NCBI GenBank assembly: GCA_913054115.1
Contig: CAJXIS010000126.1
Span: forward strand, 1-6,588
From: an uncultured Acidimicrobiaceae bacterium
GTDB taxonomy: Bacteria > Actinomycetota > Acidimicrobiia > Acidimicrobiales > MedAcidi-G1
Length of the DNA stretch: 6,588 nt
Direction: 5' to 3'
Both the position numbers and the translations under genes were made by a program. This document shows, piece by piece, positions 1 to 6,354 of this stretch. The notes beneath the pieces are model-generated. The model saw only the letters and a program-made list of their open reading frames with translations, ran no database searches and had not been told where the DNA came from. Positions within the stretch are counted from its first letter, which is position 1; every line of letters begins with the position of its first letter.

Positions 1-134
1 CCGATCCCGAGGGCGCGCGGCAGTGAAAAGCCCAAGGCGAGCGCGAGCACGAAGACCCCAGCAAGGAGCAGTGCAGGTTCTAGTGCGGCGCGCGGCAGGC
101 GCCACCGGACGTTCTCGATGCCCTCTCCTCCGAC
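1..134. other. Left edge; no intact gene, possible decayed 5' end of the LRV-repeat gene
   Basis: No reading frame here gives a protein I can recognise. In the frame of the downstream repeat gene there are stops at 24-26 (TGA) and 81-83 (TAG). Between 84 and 134 that frame reads CGARQAPPDVLDALSSD. Its APPDVLDAL part closely resembles the TPIDVLEAL segment of the second LRV repeat, so this stretch looks like the 3' half of another repeat. No ATG, GTG or TTG lies in frame between the TAG and the GTG at 135. No purine-rich ribosome binding site is visible either. The region is therefore either a mutated first repeat, the site of a frameshift, or an untranslated leader with chance resemblance. 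Confidence 0.4.
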
Positions 135-1283
135 GTGGAGCACGTCCCGGGCCGCTACATCGGACACTGGAATCCCATCCGGATGGCTGTGGCGGCCAAC
201 CCCGGGACCCCGGTCGAAGTCATCTCCCGTCTCGCCACAGACGACCACGCTGACGTGCGGTGGTTCGCCGCTGCCAATCCGAGAACCCCCATCGACGTGC
301 TCGAGGCATTGGCCGGAGATGACGACTCGAGGGTTCGGTGCTTCGTCGCCGAGCACCGGACGAGTACTTCCGTGCTTCTGGGTCGCCTGGCTGGTGACCT
401 CGAATCCGATGTCCGCCGGAACGTGGCCGCCAACCGCCGCTGTCCCCTGGCTGCCCTGCGGCACCTGGCAATCGACGAGGACGAACACGTTCGGAAGGCC
501 GTGGCCGCGCACCCGAAAGCGGACGAGGACCTGCGGCTGCTGGCCGTACCGCCGGAACCCGAACCGGAGCCGGTGCCCGACCGGCGCCCCCGCGCCCACC
601 GCCGAACCCGGCCGGCGCCCACGCCCGAACCCACACCGACCCCGTGCGACGGCGAAACCTGCGCCAACGTCATCTGCTTCGGCGACGTCCACGTCGGCGA
701 GGACCTTTTGTACTTCGCCGAGGAATTCCCCCTCGCTACCTGGTCCTACGAAGGGGACTTTCCCGGCAGCGCCGGCATCTTCGAGCTCTACGGCTTCGAC
801 GGCCTGTACTGGTCCCACGACGACCACGGATGGCATGCCATGGACCGTTTCGACTCCAACGAAGAGGCGATCACGGCATGGAGAACCGACAACTTCATCG
901 ACGAACGCGAACAGGAGGCCGCCGCCGAGGAAGAGGCACAGGTCCAAGAGTGGCTGCACTCACTCGAACCAACTGCCTGTCATGGCGAATGCAAATGGAA
1001 GATCTGCATCGACGGCTGGCACATCCATGTCGATGTCATCGAGCACATGGAGCCCTACAACTACTTCCCACCTGACGAGCCGATGAAGGAGGACCCGACG
1101 CACCAACTCTTCCAGCAGAGGGGCCTCTACTGGCGTTCCACAGGCGACGACCACGAGGGACTCGGGCGATTCTCGAACGACGACGCCTCGCTTCGGGCCT
1201 GGCGAGATGCCCGCCTGCGGGACCAGGAATCGGGCACAACCGGGGTCGAGGGCGAAGAAGACAACGGCCTCGACGCCGACTGA
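135..1283 (+). CDS. LRV/HEAT-like repeat protein with two tandem Cys3-His modules of unknown function (5' end uncertain)
   Basis: The 382-residue product has three parts. Residues about 11-138 hold five helical repeats of about 26 residues with the pattern xVRxxVAANPxTPxxVLxxLAxDD, starting near 11, 38, 64, 90 and 116. This matches the leucine-rich repeat variant (LRV) family, whose all-helical solenoids usually bind other molecules. Residues 139-170 are a Pro/Glu/Arg-rich linker. Residues 171-255 and 282-361 are two copies of one module, separated by a Glu/Ala-rich helix. In copy A, C171, C176, C181 and H186 align with C282, C286, C291 and H296 of copy B. GLYW, RF and AWR then recur at identical spacing. 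The Cys/His set suggests a bound metal, which is an inference. Azotobacter LRV protein has a Cys-rich Fe-S segment N-terminal to its repeats; here the cysteines lie after them. No signal peptide or membrane segment is seen, so the product is probably cytoplasmic. GTG 135 is the only start available in the open frame, but it lacks a ribosome binding site and repeat-like sequence continues upstream. The true start or an intact N-terminus is therefore in doubt. Function is unknown. Confidence 0.8.
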   Translation: MEHVPGRYIGHWNPIRMAVAANPGTPVEVISRLATDDHADVRWFAAANPRTPIDVLEALAGDDDSRVRCFVAEHRTSTSVLLGRLAGDLESDVRRNVAANRRCPLAALRHLAIDEDEHVRKAVAAHPKADEDLRLLAVPPEPEPEPVPDRRPRAHRRTRPAPTPEPTPTPCDGETCANVICFGDVHVGEDLLYFAEEFPLATWSYEGDFPGSAGIFELYGFDGLYWSHDDHGWHAMDRFDSNEEAITAWRTDNFIDEREQEAAAEEEAQVQEWLHSLEPTACHGECKWKICIDGWHIHVDVIEHMEPYNYFPPDEPMKEDPTHQLFQQRGLYWRSTGDDHEGLGRFSNDDASLRAWRDARLRDQESGTTGVEGEEDNGLDAD

Positions 1284-1352
1284 ATTTTCCTTGTCACAGC
1301 AGCCACGTACTCCCCTCTACTACTGGAGATTCCTTCGATCACCCCCCCATAC

Positions 1353-1358
1353 AGGAGG
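1353..1358 (+). promoter_or_regulatory. Ribosome binding site fixing a TTG start
   Basis: A perfect AGGAGG lies four bases before the TTG at 1363. It is the strongest Shine-Dalgarno match in the window and decides the start of the small gene that follows. An upstream in-frame ATG at 1207 lies inside the repeat-protein gene and would add unrelated residues. The spacing is slightly short, but the match is full length. Confidence 0.7.
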
Positions 1359-1362
1359 CAAG

Positions 1363-1737
1363 TTGACCATTCACGAAGAAGCCACGAACCAGGCATCCAG
1401 CACCAACCGCTCGAACAGCGCCGATCCTGAACGGGTCCGGCTGCGGCAGTTGCGCCGCCTGCTCGAGGACGCCGGCTTCGACGGCGTCTTCGGCCACGGC
1501 TGGGCGTCGTTCGACCCCGAGACCGGCAACTACACGTTCGGCGACATCGAGCCGGGACGCATGCAGGCCGTCATGTGCCACCTCGACGAACTCTGCCGCG
1601 AGCGGCAGGGCGAGCGGCGCTCGCACCGTCGGAACACCGAGGTCGAACGGACCGCCCGTCGGGCGGTCGCTCCGGTCGCCGCTCCCGACGTACCCGTCGA
1701 GGTGACCGTCGGCCCCCACCTCGGGGGTCAGCGGTGA
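1363..1737 (+). CDS. Small basic protein of unknown function, translationally coupled to the next gene
   Basis: This is a 124-residue protein that I do not recognise. The TTG start is chosen because AGGAGG lies just upstream. The first 20 residues are polar and probably disordered (Ser/Asn/Thr). Residues 21-38 (DPERVRLRQLRRLLEDAGFD) look like an amphipathic basic helix. A short Gly/aromatic segment with GHGWASFDPETGNYTFG follows at 44-60, then a second helix at about 64-82. The stretch 79-100 is Arg-rich (RQGERRSHRRNTEVERTARR), and the tail 101-124 is Ala/Pro/Val-rich. The charge pattern would allow nucleic-acid binding, but no known DNA-binding motif is clear. The stop codon TGA at 1735 overlaps the GTG start of the next gene by four bases (GTGA), which is strong evidence for one transcript and coupled translation. 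It sits 79 bases after the LRV-repeat gene with no clear terminator between, so all three genes may be cotranscribed. Confidence 0.65.
   Translation: MTIHEEATNQASSTNRSNSADPERVRLRQLRRLLEDAGFDGVFGHGWASFDPETGNYTFGDIEPGRMQAVMCHLDELCRERQGERRSHRRNTEVERTARRAVAPVAAPDVPVEVTVGPHLGGQR
1650..1668 (+). repeat. Perfect 8-bp inverted repeat inside the small gene
   Basis: GACCGCCC, a 3-base loop GTC, then GGGCGGTC form an 8-bp G/C-rich hairpin. It lies in the coding sequence for the Arg-rich segment, 65 bases before the GTG start of the coupled gene. It could modulate readthrough or ribosome flow, or be chance in GC-rich DNA. No T-run follows, so it is not a standard terminator. Confidence 0.4.
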
Positions 1738-2897
1738 GCACCATCGAGCTTCCCATCGACGCCGACGAGTGGGAGCGCATCGTGCGCGTCGCCAAGGCCA
1801 CGGCCTGGGACGACCGACGCAACCCGCCGGTCCTCCAGCACCCCTTACCCGAATTTGGGGTCGATCCACAGTGGCGGCTGCGCTGCGTCGACGGCACGCT
1901 CGTCGAGGTACGACACGACGTACCGTGGATCGAGCCGTTCGCCGTGGCGCTACCCACCCGTCTCGTCATCCATGGCGCTGTCCTCGCCGACCTCGAGGGC
2001 GGGTGTGTGCTCACGATCGACGACGACCGGTACGCCACCGTGCGTGGAGACGACGGCTCGAGCTCGGTCCACGACCTCCTGCCGGTCCCGTCCGGCTACA
2101 AACTCCCCAATCCATGGCAGCCGACCGCTTCGGCGACCCTCGAGGCCGCCCGCCTGTTCCACTGCCTGTGCCCGGCGTCGCTCGCACCGACCGGGCTCGA
2201 GCAGGAGGAACCGTCGCCCCTCGAACTCGGCATCAGCGATGGCGAAATCGGGTTTCTGGCCGACTGGTCGATGGCGGCTGGCCACAAGGCCACCTTCCGG
2301 GCCCCGGCGGCCACCGACGGCTCGGCCCATTTCGGGTTCTGGCCCGCCTGCCTCACCGAACTGGTCAGGAACGCGACACGGGGTTCGGAAACAGTCACGC
2401 TGTCGGTGTTCGACGAGTGGCTGCAGGTCGCCGCCGAGGACTGGACCGCCTGGGTCTCGCCGGCGGACCTTGCCTGCGCCAGGTTGGTCCCCCACGCCAT
2501 GGAGATCCTGGAGAAGGCCGGCGAGTCCGTGACGTCGATCGCCGACGATGCCTTCTCGGTGATGGGGAACCCGGCGGTGCGGGTCACCTTCCACGACGTG
2601 GTCGACCAACAGGTGCTGCGGATCTCGACGGTCCTCGCCACCAACGTCGAGGACGGCCTCGAGATACGCGGCCACATCGACGGCCTCGTGCGCTCGCGAC
2701 CAGGCCTCAAGGGCTGGCTCGAGGAGGGCCGTGTCGTGGCTGCCACCGACCTCGACGCGGCCCGGGTCGATGAGCTGCCGGGCACGCTGCGGCGGTTCCG
2801 GTCGCAACTGCACGGCTTCGACCTGCTGCTGTCGATCGGCGACCCGCTCCCCGACCCGTTGCCCGACCTGTTCACCGGGGCCGGCCTGGCGGAGTGA
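1734..2897 (+). CDS. 387-residue protein of unknown function, possible YbjN/chaperone-like C-terminal domain
   Basis: The GTG start at 1734 is chosen because it overlaps the preceding stop as GTGA and a GGGGG lies five bases upstream. Earlier in-frame starts would run through the small gene. The protein is acidic, soluble-looking, and has no signal peptide or membrane segment. Three regions can be separated. Residues 1-125 contain a beta-rich stretch (WRLRCVDGTLVEVR at about 47-60, CVLTIDDDRYATVRG at 91-105). Residues about 165-250 hold a second beta-rich unit with FWPACLTELV at 202-211, followed by VTLSVFDEWLQVAAEDW. Residues about 275-375 alternate strands and helices and end in LRRFRSQLHGFDLLLSIGD. 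The last part loosely recalls YbjN/type III chaperone-like (TY-Chap) folds. The middle loosely recalls repeats of a DNA sliding clamp. Both are weak impressions from pattern, not firm assignments. Coupling to the 124-residue protein implies that the two act together, perhaps as a complex with equal dosage. Confidence 0.7.
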   Translation: MSTIELPIDADEWERIVRVAKATAWDDRRNPPVLQHPLPEFGVDPQWRLRCVDGTLVEVRHDVPWIEPFAVALPTRLVIHGAVLADLEGGCVLTIDDDRYATVRGDDGSSSVHDLLPVPSGYKLPNPWQPTASATLEAARLFHCLCPASLAPTGLEQEEPSPLELGISDGEIGFLADWSMAAGHKATFRAPAATDGSAHFGFWPACLTELVRNATRGSETVTLSVFDEWLQVAAEDWTAWVSPADLACARLVPHAMEILEKAGESVTSIADDAFSVMGNPAVRVTFHDVVDQQVLRISTVLATNVEDGLEIRGHIDGLVRSRPGLKGWLEEGRVVAATDLDAARVDELPGTLRRFRSQLHGFDLLLSIGDPLPDPLPDLFTGAGLAE

Positions 2898-2901
2898 CAG
2901 G

Positions 2902-2919
2902 GAGGGCGTGGCTGCCCTC
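2902..2919 (+). terminator. Weak stem-loop just after the three-gene run
   Basis: GAGGGC pairs with GCCCTC across a 6-base loop (7 bp with a G-T pair and loop TGGC). It begins four bases after the stop of the 387-residue gene. No T-tract follows, so it is at best a Rho-dependent or weak terminator, or an mRNA-stabilising 3' hairpin. The position right after the last gene of the run is the main argument for it. Confidence 0.35.
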
Positions 2920-2993
2920 GCGGCGCATCACGGACCGGGTTCGAAGACCTCGACCGGCCGTGCTCGCTGGAGGCCACGGAGGAGTCCGCCCAC

Positions 2994-2999
2994 TACAAT
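2994..2999 (+). promoter_or_regulatory. Possible -10 element for the PhyH-family gene
   Basis: TACAAT is a good sigma70-type -10 match in an otherwise GC-rich gap. It would place transcription start near 3006, about 40 bases before the gene. No convincing -35 lies 16-18 bases upstream (AGGCCA at 2971-2976), so an activator or extended contacts would be needed. The assignment is tentative. Confidence 0.3.
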
Positions 3000-3023
3000 C
3001 TGACGTGATCTGTCCAGTTGTAT

Positions 3024-3035
3024 CGACACGTGTCG
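3024..3035. promoter_or_regulatory. Perfect 12-bp palindrome, candidate operator upstream of the PhyH-family gene
   Basis: CGACACGTGTCG is fully self-complementary. It lies between the candidate -10 and the ribosome binding site of the dioxygenase gene, 10 bases before the GTG at 3046. A site here would sit just downstream of the predicted transcription start, which is a classic position for repressor blocking. The protein that binds it is unknown and no regulator gene is in the window. Confidence 0.45.
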
Positions 3036-3045
3036 GAAGGGAACT

Positions 3046-3867
3046 GTGGTGAACGAGCGAATCGACGGTGACTCCTATCGAGTCAGCGACGAGGAGAAGG
3101 CCCACTTCGCCGAGTTCGGGTACGTGCACCTGAAGGGCCTCCTGACCGGCGACGAGGTGGACGCGCTCGAGACCACCTACGACCGCTTCCTGCGTCGCGA
3201 GATCGAGGTGCCCGGCAAGGACTACTGCGACATGGCCGGCGACTACGGACGATCACCGGAGGACTTCTCGATCATCAACGTGATGCTCCCGCGCCGGTAC
3301 CACCCGGCATGGCAGGGCAACGTCTTCGAGCGCCGGGCCGCATCGGTGGCCGGGCAGCTGTGCGGCGACGGCATGGTCATCGACTACGACCAGCTGCTGG
3401 CCAAGCAGCCCTTCAAGGACGACGCCGTGTTCGCCTGGCACCAGGACATGGCCTACTGGCCCGACACCCCCGACACCCGCACCGCCACCCTCTGGCTCGG
3501 CATCGACGACTCGACGATCGAGAACGGCTGCATGCGGTTCGTCCCCGCCGTGATGCAGGAGGCCGATCTGCGCCCCCATGTTCCGCAGTTCGGCGACCGT
3601 GGTGAGTCACATGCGCTCGGCACCGACCTGCTCGACGGCGATGTCGTCGTCCCGGTGCCGATCAGCAGGGGCGACGTGACGGTCCACAACGAGCGGGTCA
3701 TGCACGGGTCGGGTGGCAACACGACCGCCGGATCGCGGCGGGCCTACATCCTCGCCTTCCGGCCGGAGACGACGGTGAAGATCGAGCGCGAACTCGGGTT
3801 CACCCACTCCCACAACGACGACGACGACGTGCTCGAAGCGGTCGGCGTCGATGGCGAGACGCACTGA
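3046..3867 (+). CDS. Phytanoyl-CoA dioxygenase (PhyH)-family Fe(II)/2-oxoglutarate oxygenase
   Basis: The 273-residue product is a typical length for this family of non-heme iron oxygenases, which couple 2-oxoglutarate decarboxylation to substrate hydroxylation. The N-terminal FAEFGYVHLKGLLTGDEVDAL (21-41) is the usual family opening. The iron ligands are visible: H132 and D134 in WHQDMAYWP, and H220 in VMHGSGGN. An Arg at 231 or 232 in SRRAYILAF would bind the 2-oxoglutarate carboxylate. DTRTATLWLGIDDSTIENGC (143-162) and MRFVPA match the conserved core beta strands. There is no signal peptide, so it acts in the cytoplasm. The C-terminus carries an acidic run (HNDDDDD). The start could be GTG 3046 or the adjacent GTG 3049; AAGGGA at 3037-3042 is better spaced for 3049. 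The substrate cannot be told from sequence: family members act on phytanoyl-CoA, small metabolites and natural products. It stands alone on its strand, downstream of a 148-base gap with a palindrome, and converges with the GH3 gene, so it is probably its own transcription unit. Confidence 0.9.
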   Translation: MVNERIDGDSYRVSDEEKAHFAEFGYVHLKGLLTGDEVDALETTYDRFLRREIEVPGKDYCDMAGDYGRSPEDFSIINVMLPRRYHPAWQGNVFERRAASVAGQLCGDGMVIDYDQLLAKQPFKDDAVFAWHQDMAYWPDTPDTRTATLWLGIDDSTIENGCMRFVPAVMQEADLRPHVPQFGDRGESHALGTDLLDGDVVVPVPISRGDVTVHNERVMHGSGGNTTAGSRRAYILAFRPETTVKIERELGFTHSHNDDDDVLEAVGVDGETH

Positions 3868-3895
3868 GCGACGGCTCGGGGCCCGTTGATGCTGG

Positions 3896-6334
3896 CTACG
3901 GCAGCGTCACCTCGACGGTGCCGCGTCCATCGACGGCGGAGGCTGCGACGACGATCGTGTAGTCGCCCGGATCCACGACCCAGTCGTGCACGACGGGATC
4001 CCAGCGGGCGAACGACCGCTCCCCGAGCCCGACGCGCGCCACACCTGTCTCGCCCGGCTCGAGCCGGACCTTGGCGAACCCGGCGAGCTCCTTGACCGGA
4101 CGGGGCACGGGCGGATCGTGGGGAGACACATAGACCTGGACGACGTCGCTGCCGGTCCGGGTCCCGGTGTTGGTCACCGGCACCTCGACCACGAGGTCGG
4201 TACCCGCTCCGGAGACCGCCGGCCGCCCCCAATCGAAGGTCGTGTAGGAGCCGCCATGGCCGAAGGGGATCATGGGCTCGATGCCGCGGGCGTCATACCA
4301 CCGGTAGCCCACGAAGATGCCCTCGCCATAGCGGACGACGCCGGCCTCGCCCGGGAAGTTGAGGAACGCCGGGGTGTCCCGCTCTTCACGGGCCCAGGTG
4401 GTGGGCATGCGGCCGGCGGGTTCGGCCTCGCCCACGAGCACATCGGCGATCGCCTCCCCGCCCTCCTGGCCGGGATACCAGGCGAGGAGGGCCGCCGGGA
4501 CCTCGTCGAACCAGGGCAGGGCCATGGGAGCACCACAGTTGAGGACGACGACGGTGTCGGGGTTGACGGCGAGCACCCGCGCAACCAGCTCGGCCTGGCC
4601 GTTGGGCAACTCGATGGAGTCCCGATCGGCGCCCTCGGACTCCCACTCGGCGGTCGAGCCGACCACGACAACGGCGATGTCGGCAGCAGCGGCGGCCCGC
4701 TCCGCTTCGACAAGGCCCGCTTCGGTGCTGGCAACGGCAGGCTCGATGCCGACATCGACCATGCAGACCCACTGGCCCGTGTCATCGGGCCGGTGGTCCA
4801 GTCGGATGTCGTAGGTGCGGCCTGCCTCCAGATCGAGGTACCCGTCTCCGCAGTCCTGGCCCAGGCCGGCGCTGAAACCGTCGACCCGGTTGTCGGCGAC
4901 AAGTCGGTCGTCGACGAACAGTTGCGCATGCGCGAATCCCAGCGCACTGAAGCGGTGCCGCCCGGTCTCACCGGCCGTATAGCGGCAGGTGATCCGCACC
5001 GACATCGCATCGCGCCCCTGTGGCCAGTTGTCGCCGAACCACACGTAGAACGCGGCGGACCGGATGTCGGTGGCGAAGGGCTCGCCGGTGAAGTCGAGGC
5101 CGTCGAAGAGCTCGAACGTCACGCCGTCGGGGACCCGCTCGCGTGACACGGACGCCGCCCTGCGACGCATGTCGATACCGGGCGCAGTGGCGACCAGCCG
5201 ATCGCCGAGGCGCTCGCCCACGGCGTCGAGCACGTTGGTCTCCCGGTGGGGCACCAGGCTCGCCGATCCCCCGCCGAGCAGCGCCGTCTTCGCCACGCCC
5301 GGGCCGATCAGGGCGACGGTCACGTCCTCGCCGAGCGGGAGTAGGCCGTTGTCGTTTTTCAGAAGAACCATCGACTCCGTTGCGGCATGTCGGGCGAGGA
5401 TCCGGTGCTCTGGCCGCTCGACGCTCTGTTCGTCGTGGTCGGTGTCGGTGCCGAGGCGGCCGGCCCATTCGAGGAACCGGAGGATGCGGCGGACCTTGTC
5501 GTCGACGGCCACCTCATCGACGTCGCCGGAGTGGACGGATGCCTCGAGTCGACCGCTGCCCCACCATCTGCCGGGTCCCGGCATCTCGAGGTCCAGCCCA
5601 TTTCGGGCTGGGGCGACCGTTTCCTTGATGGCACTCCAGTCGGTGACGACGAACCCCTCGAACCCCCACTCCCCCTTGAGTACGTCGACGAGAAGTTCCG
5701 GGTGGGCACACGCCTGGTGCCCGTTGACGAAGTTGTACGCACCCATGACGGACCTCACGCCCGCCTCGGTGACGGCGGCCTCGAAGGGCGGCAGGTAGAT
5801 CTCCCGGAGCGTGCGCTCGTCGACGTCGACATCGATCGTGGATCGCTCGAACTCCTGGTCGTTGGCGACGAAGTGCTTGACACAGGCGCCCACCCGCCGG
5901 CTCTGGACGCCGTCGATGAAGGCCACACAGGTGCGCGAGCTCAACTCGGGATCCTCGCTGTAGGACTCGAAGTGGCGGCCGCCCCGGGGGGAACGGTGCA
6001 GGTTGACCGTTGGCGCCAGGAGGAGGTCGACCTTGCGGTCCCTGCACTCGGTGCCGAGCGCCTGGCCGACATCTTCGATGAGGGCCGGGTTCCACGTCGC
6101 CGCCAGTGCAGACGGCCCGGGGACGAGTAACCCGGGTCCGACGGTACGGCCGCGGACCCCCACCGGGCCGTCGCTCACACACCAGTCCGGGACGCCGAGC
6201 CGCTCGCATCCGGGCACGATCCATGCCCCGTCACCGGAGACCATCCTGCACTTCTCCTCGAGGGTCATCTGGGCGATGACATCATCGGGGTCGAAGGCGC
6301 CACGGTCGATCGCGGCGCTCGCTGATGTCGTCAT
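3896..6334 (-). CDS. Glycoside hydrolase family 3 beta-glucosidase with PA14 insertion
   Basis: This 812-residue enzyme should release terminal beta-linked sugars (glucose or a related sugar) from oligosaccharides or glycosides by a retaining mechanism. The TIM barrel spans about residues 14-295. It contains SDGPVGVRG (D55, substrate binding), GRHFESYSEDPELS at 119-132, KHF with K153/H154, and the nucleophile D232 in GFVVTDWSA. The second alpha/beta domain is split (about 315-395 and 534-655). It holds GGGSASLVPH and the motif WESEGADR, whose second Glu (E567) is the likely acid/base. Between the halves is a PA14 domain (about 398-533), which in known members narrows the active site and favours short substrates. 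A fibronectin III-like domain closes the protein (about 675-812). The start at 6334 is chosen because AGAAGG lies five bases upstream. An ATG at 6355 would add seven residues, lacks a site, and falls almost at the predicted transcription start. No signal peptide is seen, so it is probably cytoplasmic and acts on imported sugars. It diverges from a lipoprotein gene and shares regulatory DNA with it. Confidence 0.95.
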   Translation of the reverse strand: MTTSASAAIDRGAFDPDDVIAQMTLEEKCRMVSGDGAWIVPGCERLGVPDWCVSDGPVGVRGRTVGPGLLVPGPSALAATWNPALIEDVGQALGTECRDRKVDLLLAPTVNLHRSPRGGRHFESYSEDPELSSRTCVAFIDGVQSRRVGACVKHFVANDQEFERSTIDVDVDERTLREIYLPPFEAAVTEAGVRSVMGAYNFVNGHQACAHPELLVDVLKGEWGFEGFVVTDWSAIKETVAPARNGLDLEMPGPGRWWGSGRLEASVHSGDVDEVAVDDKVRRILRFLEWAGRLGTDTDHDEQSVERPEHRILARHAATESMVLLKNDNGLLPLGEDVTVALIGPGVAKTALLGGGSASLVPHRETNVLDAVGERLGDRLVATAPGIDMRRRAASVSRERVPDGVTFELFDGLDFTGEPFATDIRSAAFYVWFGDNWPQGRDAMSVRITCRYTAGETGRHRFSALGFAHAQLFVDDRLVADNRVDGFSAGLGQDCGDGYLDLEAGRTYDIRLDHRPDDTGQWVCMVDVGIEPAVASTEAGLVEAERAAAAADIAVVVVGSTAEWESEGADRDSIELPNGQAELVARVLAVNPDTVVVLNCGAPMALPWFDEVPAALLAWYPGQEGGEAIADVLVGEAEPAGRMPTTWAREERDTPAFLNFPGEAGVVRYGEGIFVGYRWYDARGIEPMIPFGHGGSYTTFDWGRPAVSGAGTDLVVEVPVTNTGTRTGSDVVQVYVSPHDPPVPRPVKELAGFAKVRLEPGETGVARVGLGERSFARWDPVVHDWVVDPGDYTIVVAASAVDGRGTVEVTLP

Positions 6335-6339
6335 GTGAT

Positions 6340-6345
6340 CCTTCT
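6340..6345 (-). promoter_or_regulatory. Ribosome binding site of the GH3 gene
   Basis: Read on the - strand this is AGAAGG, five bases before the ATG at 6334. It supports that start over the ATG at 6355. Confidence 0.65.
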
Positions 6346-6354
6346 CGGAAACCA

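Noticed and set aside
118..1086. Long open frame overlapping the LRV-repeat gene in another + frame
   Set aside because: Its product is a Ser/Thr/Pro/Arg-rich low-complexity string typical of a shifted GC-rich frame, while the other frame shows clear repeats and a duplicated module.
1291..1323. Possible promoter between the LRV-repeat gene and the small gene (TTGTCA near 1291)
   Set aside because: No acceptable -10 at 16-18 bases; the nearest AT-containing hexamer is 19-21 bases away in C-rich DNA. Cotranscription from upstream remains as likely.
1950..2977. Long - strand open frames opposite the 387-residue gene
   Set aside because: Arg/Gly/Ser/Pro-rich shadow products with no motif. The + strand frame is supported by the coupled start and by a normal amino acid mix.
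3868..3895. Shared terminator between the convergent PhyH-family and GH3 genes
   Set aside because: Only a 4-bp CGGG/CCCG pairing is present, with no T-run in either direction. The 28 bases are too short and too weak to call.
3986..5146. Long + strand open frame (386 codons) opposite the GH3 gene
   Set aside because: It is the antisense shadow of a clear GH3 enzyme; its product has no recognisable motifs and its composition follows from GC-rich codon use on the other strand.
5387..6130. Second long + strand open frame opposite the GH3 gene
   Set aside because: Same reason: it lies fully within the catalytic-domain coding sequence of the GH3 gene and has no independent start signal.
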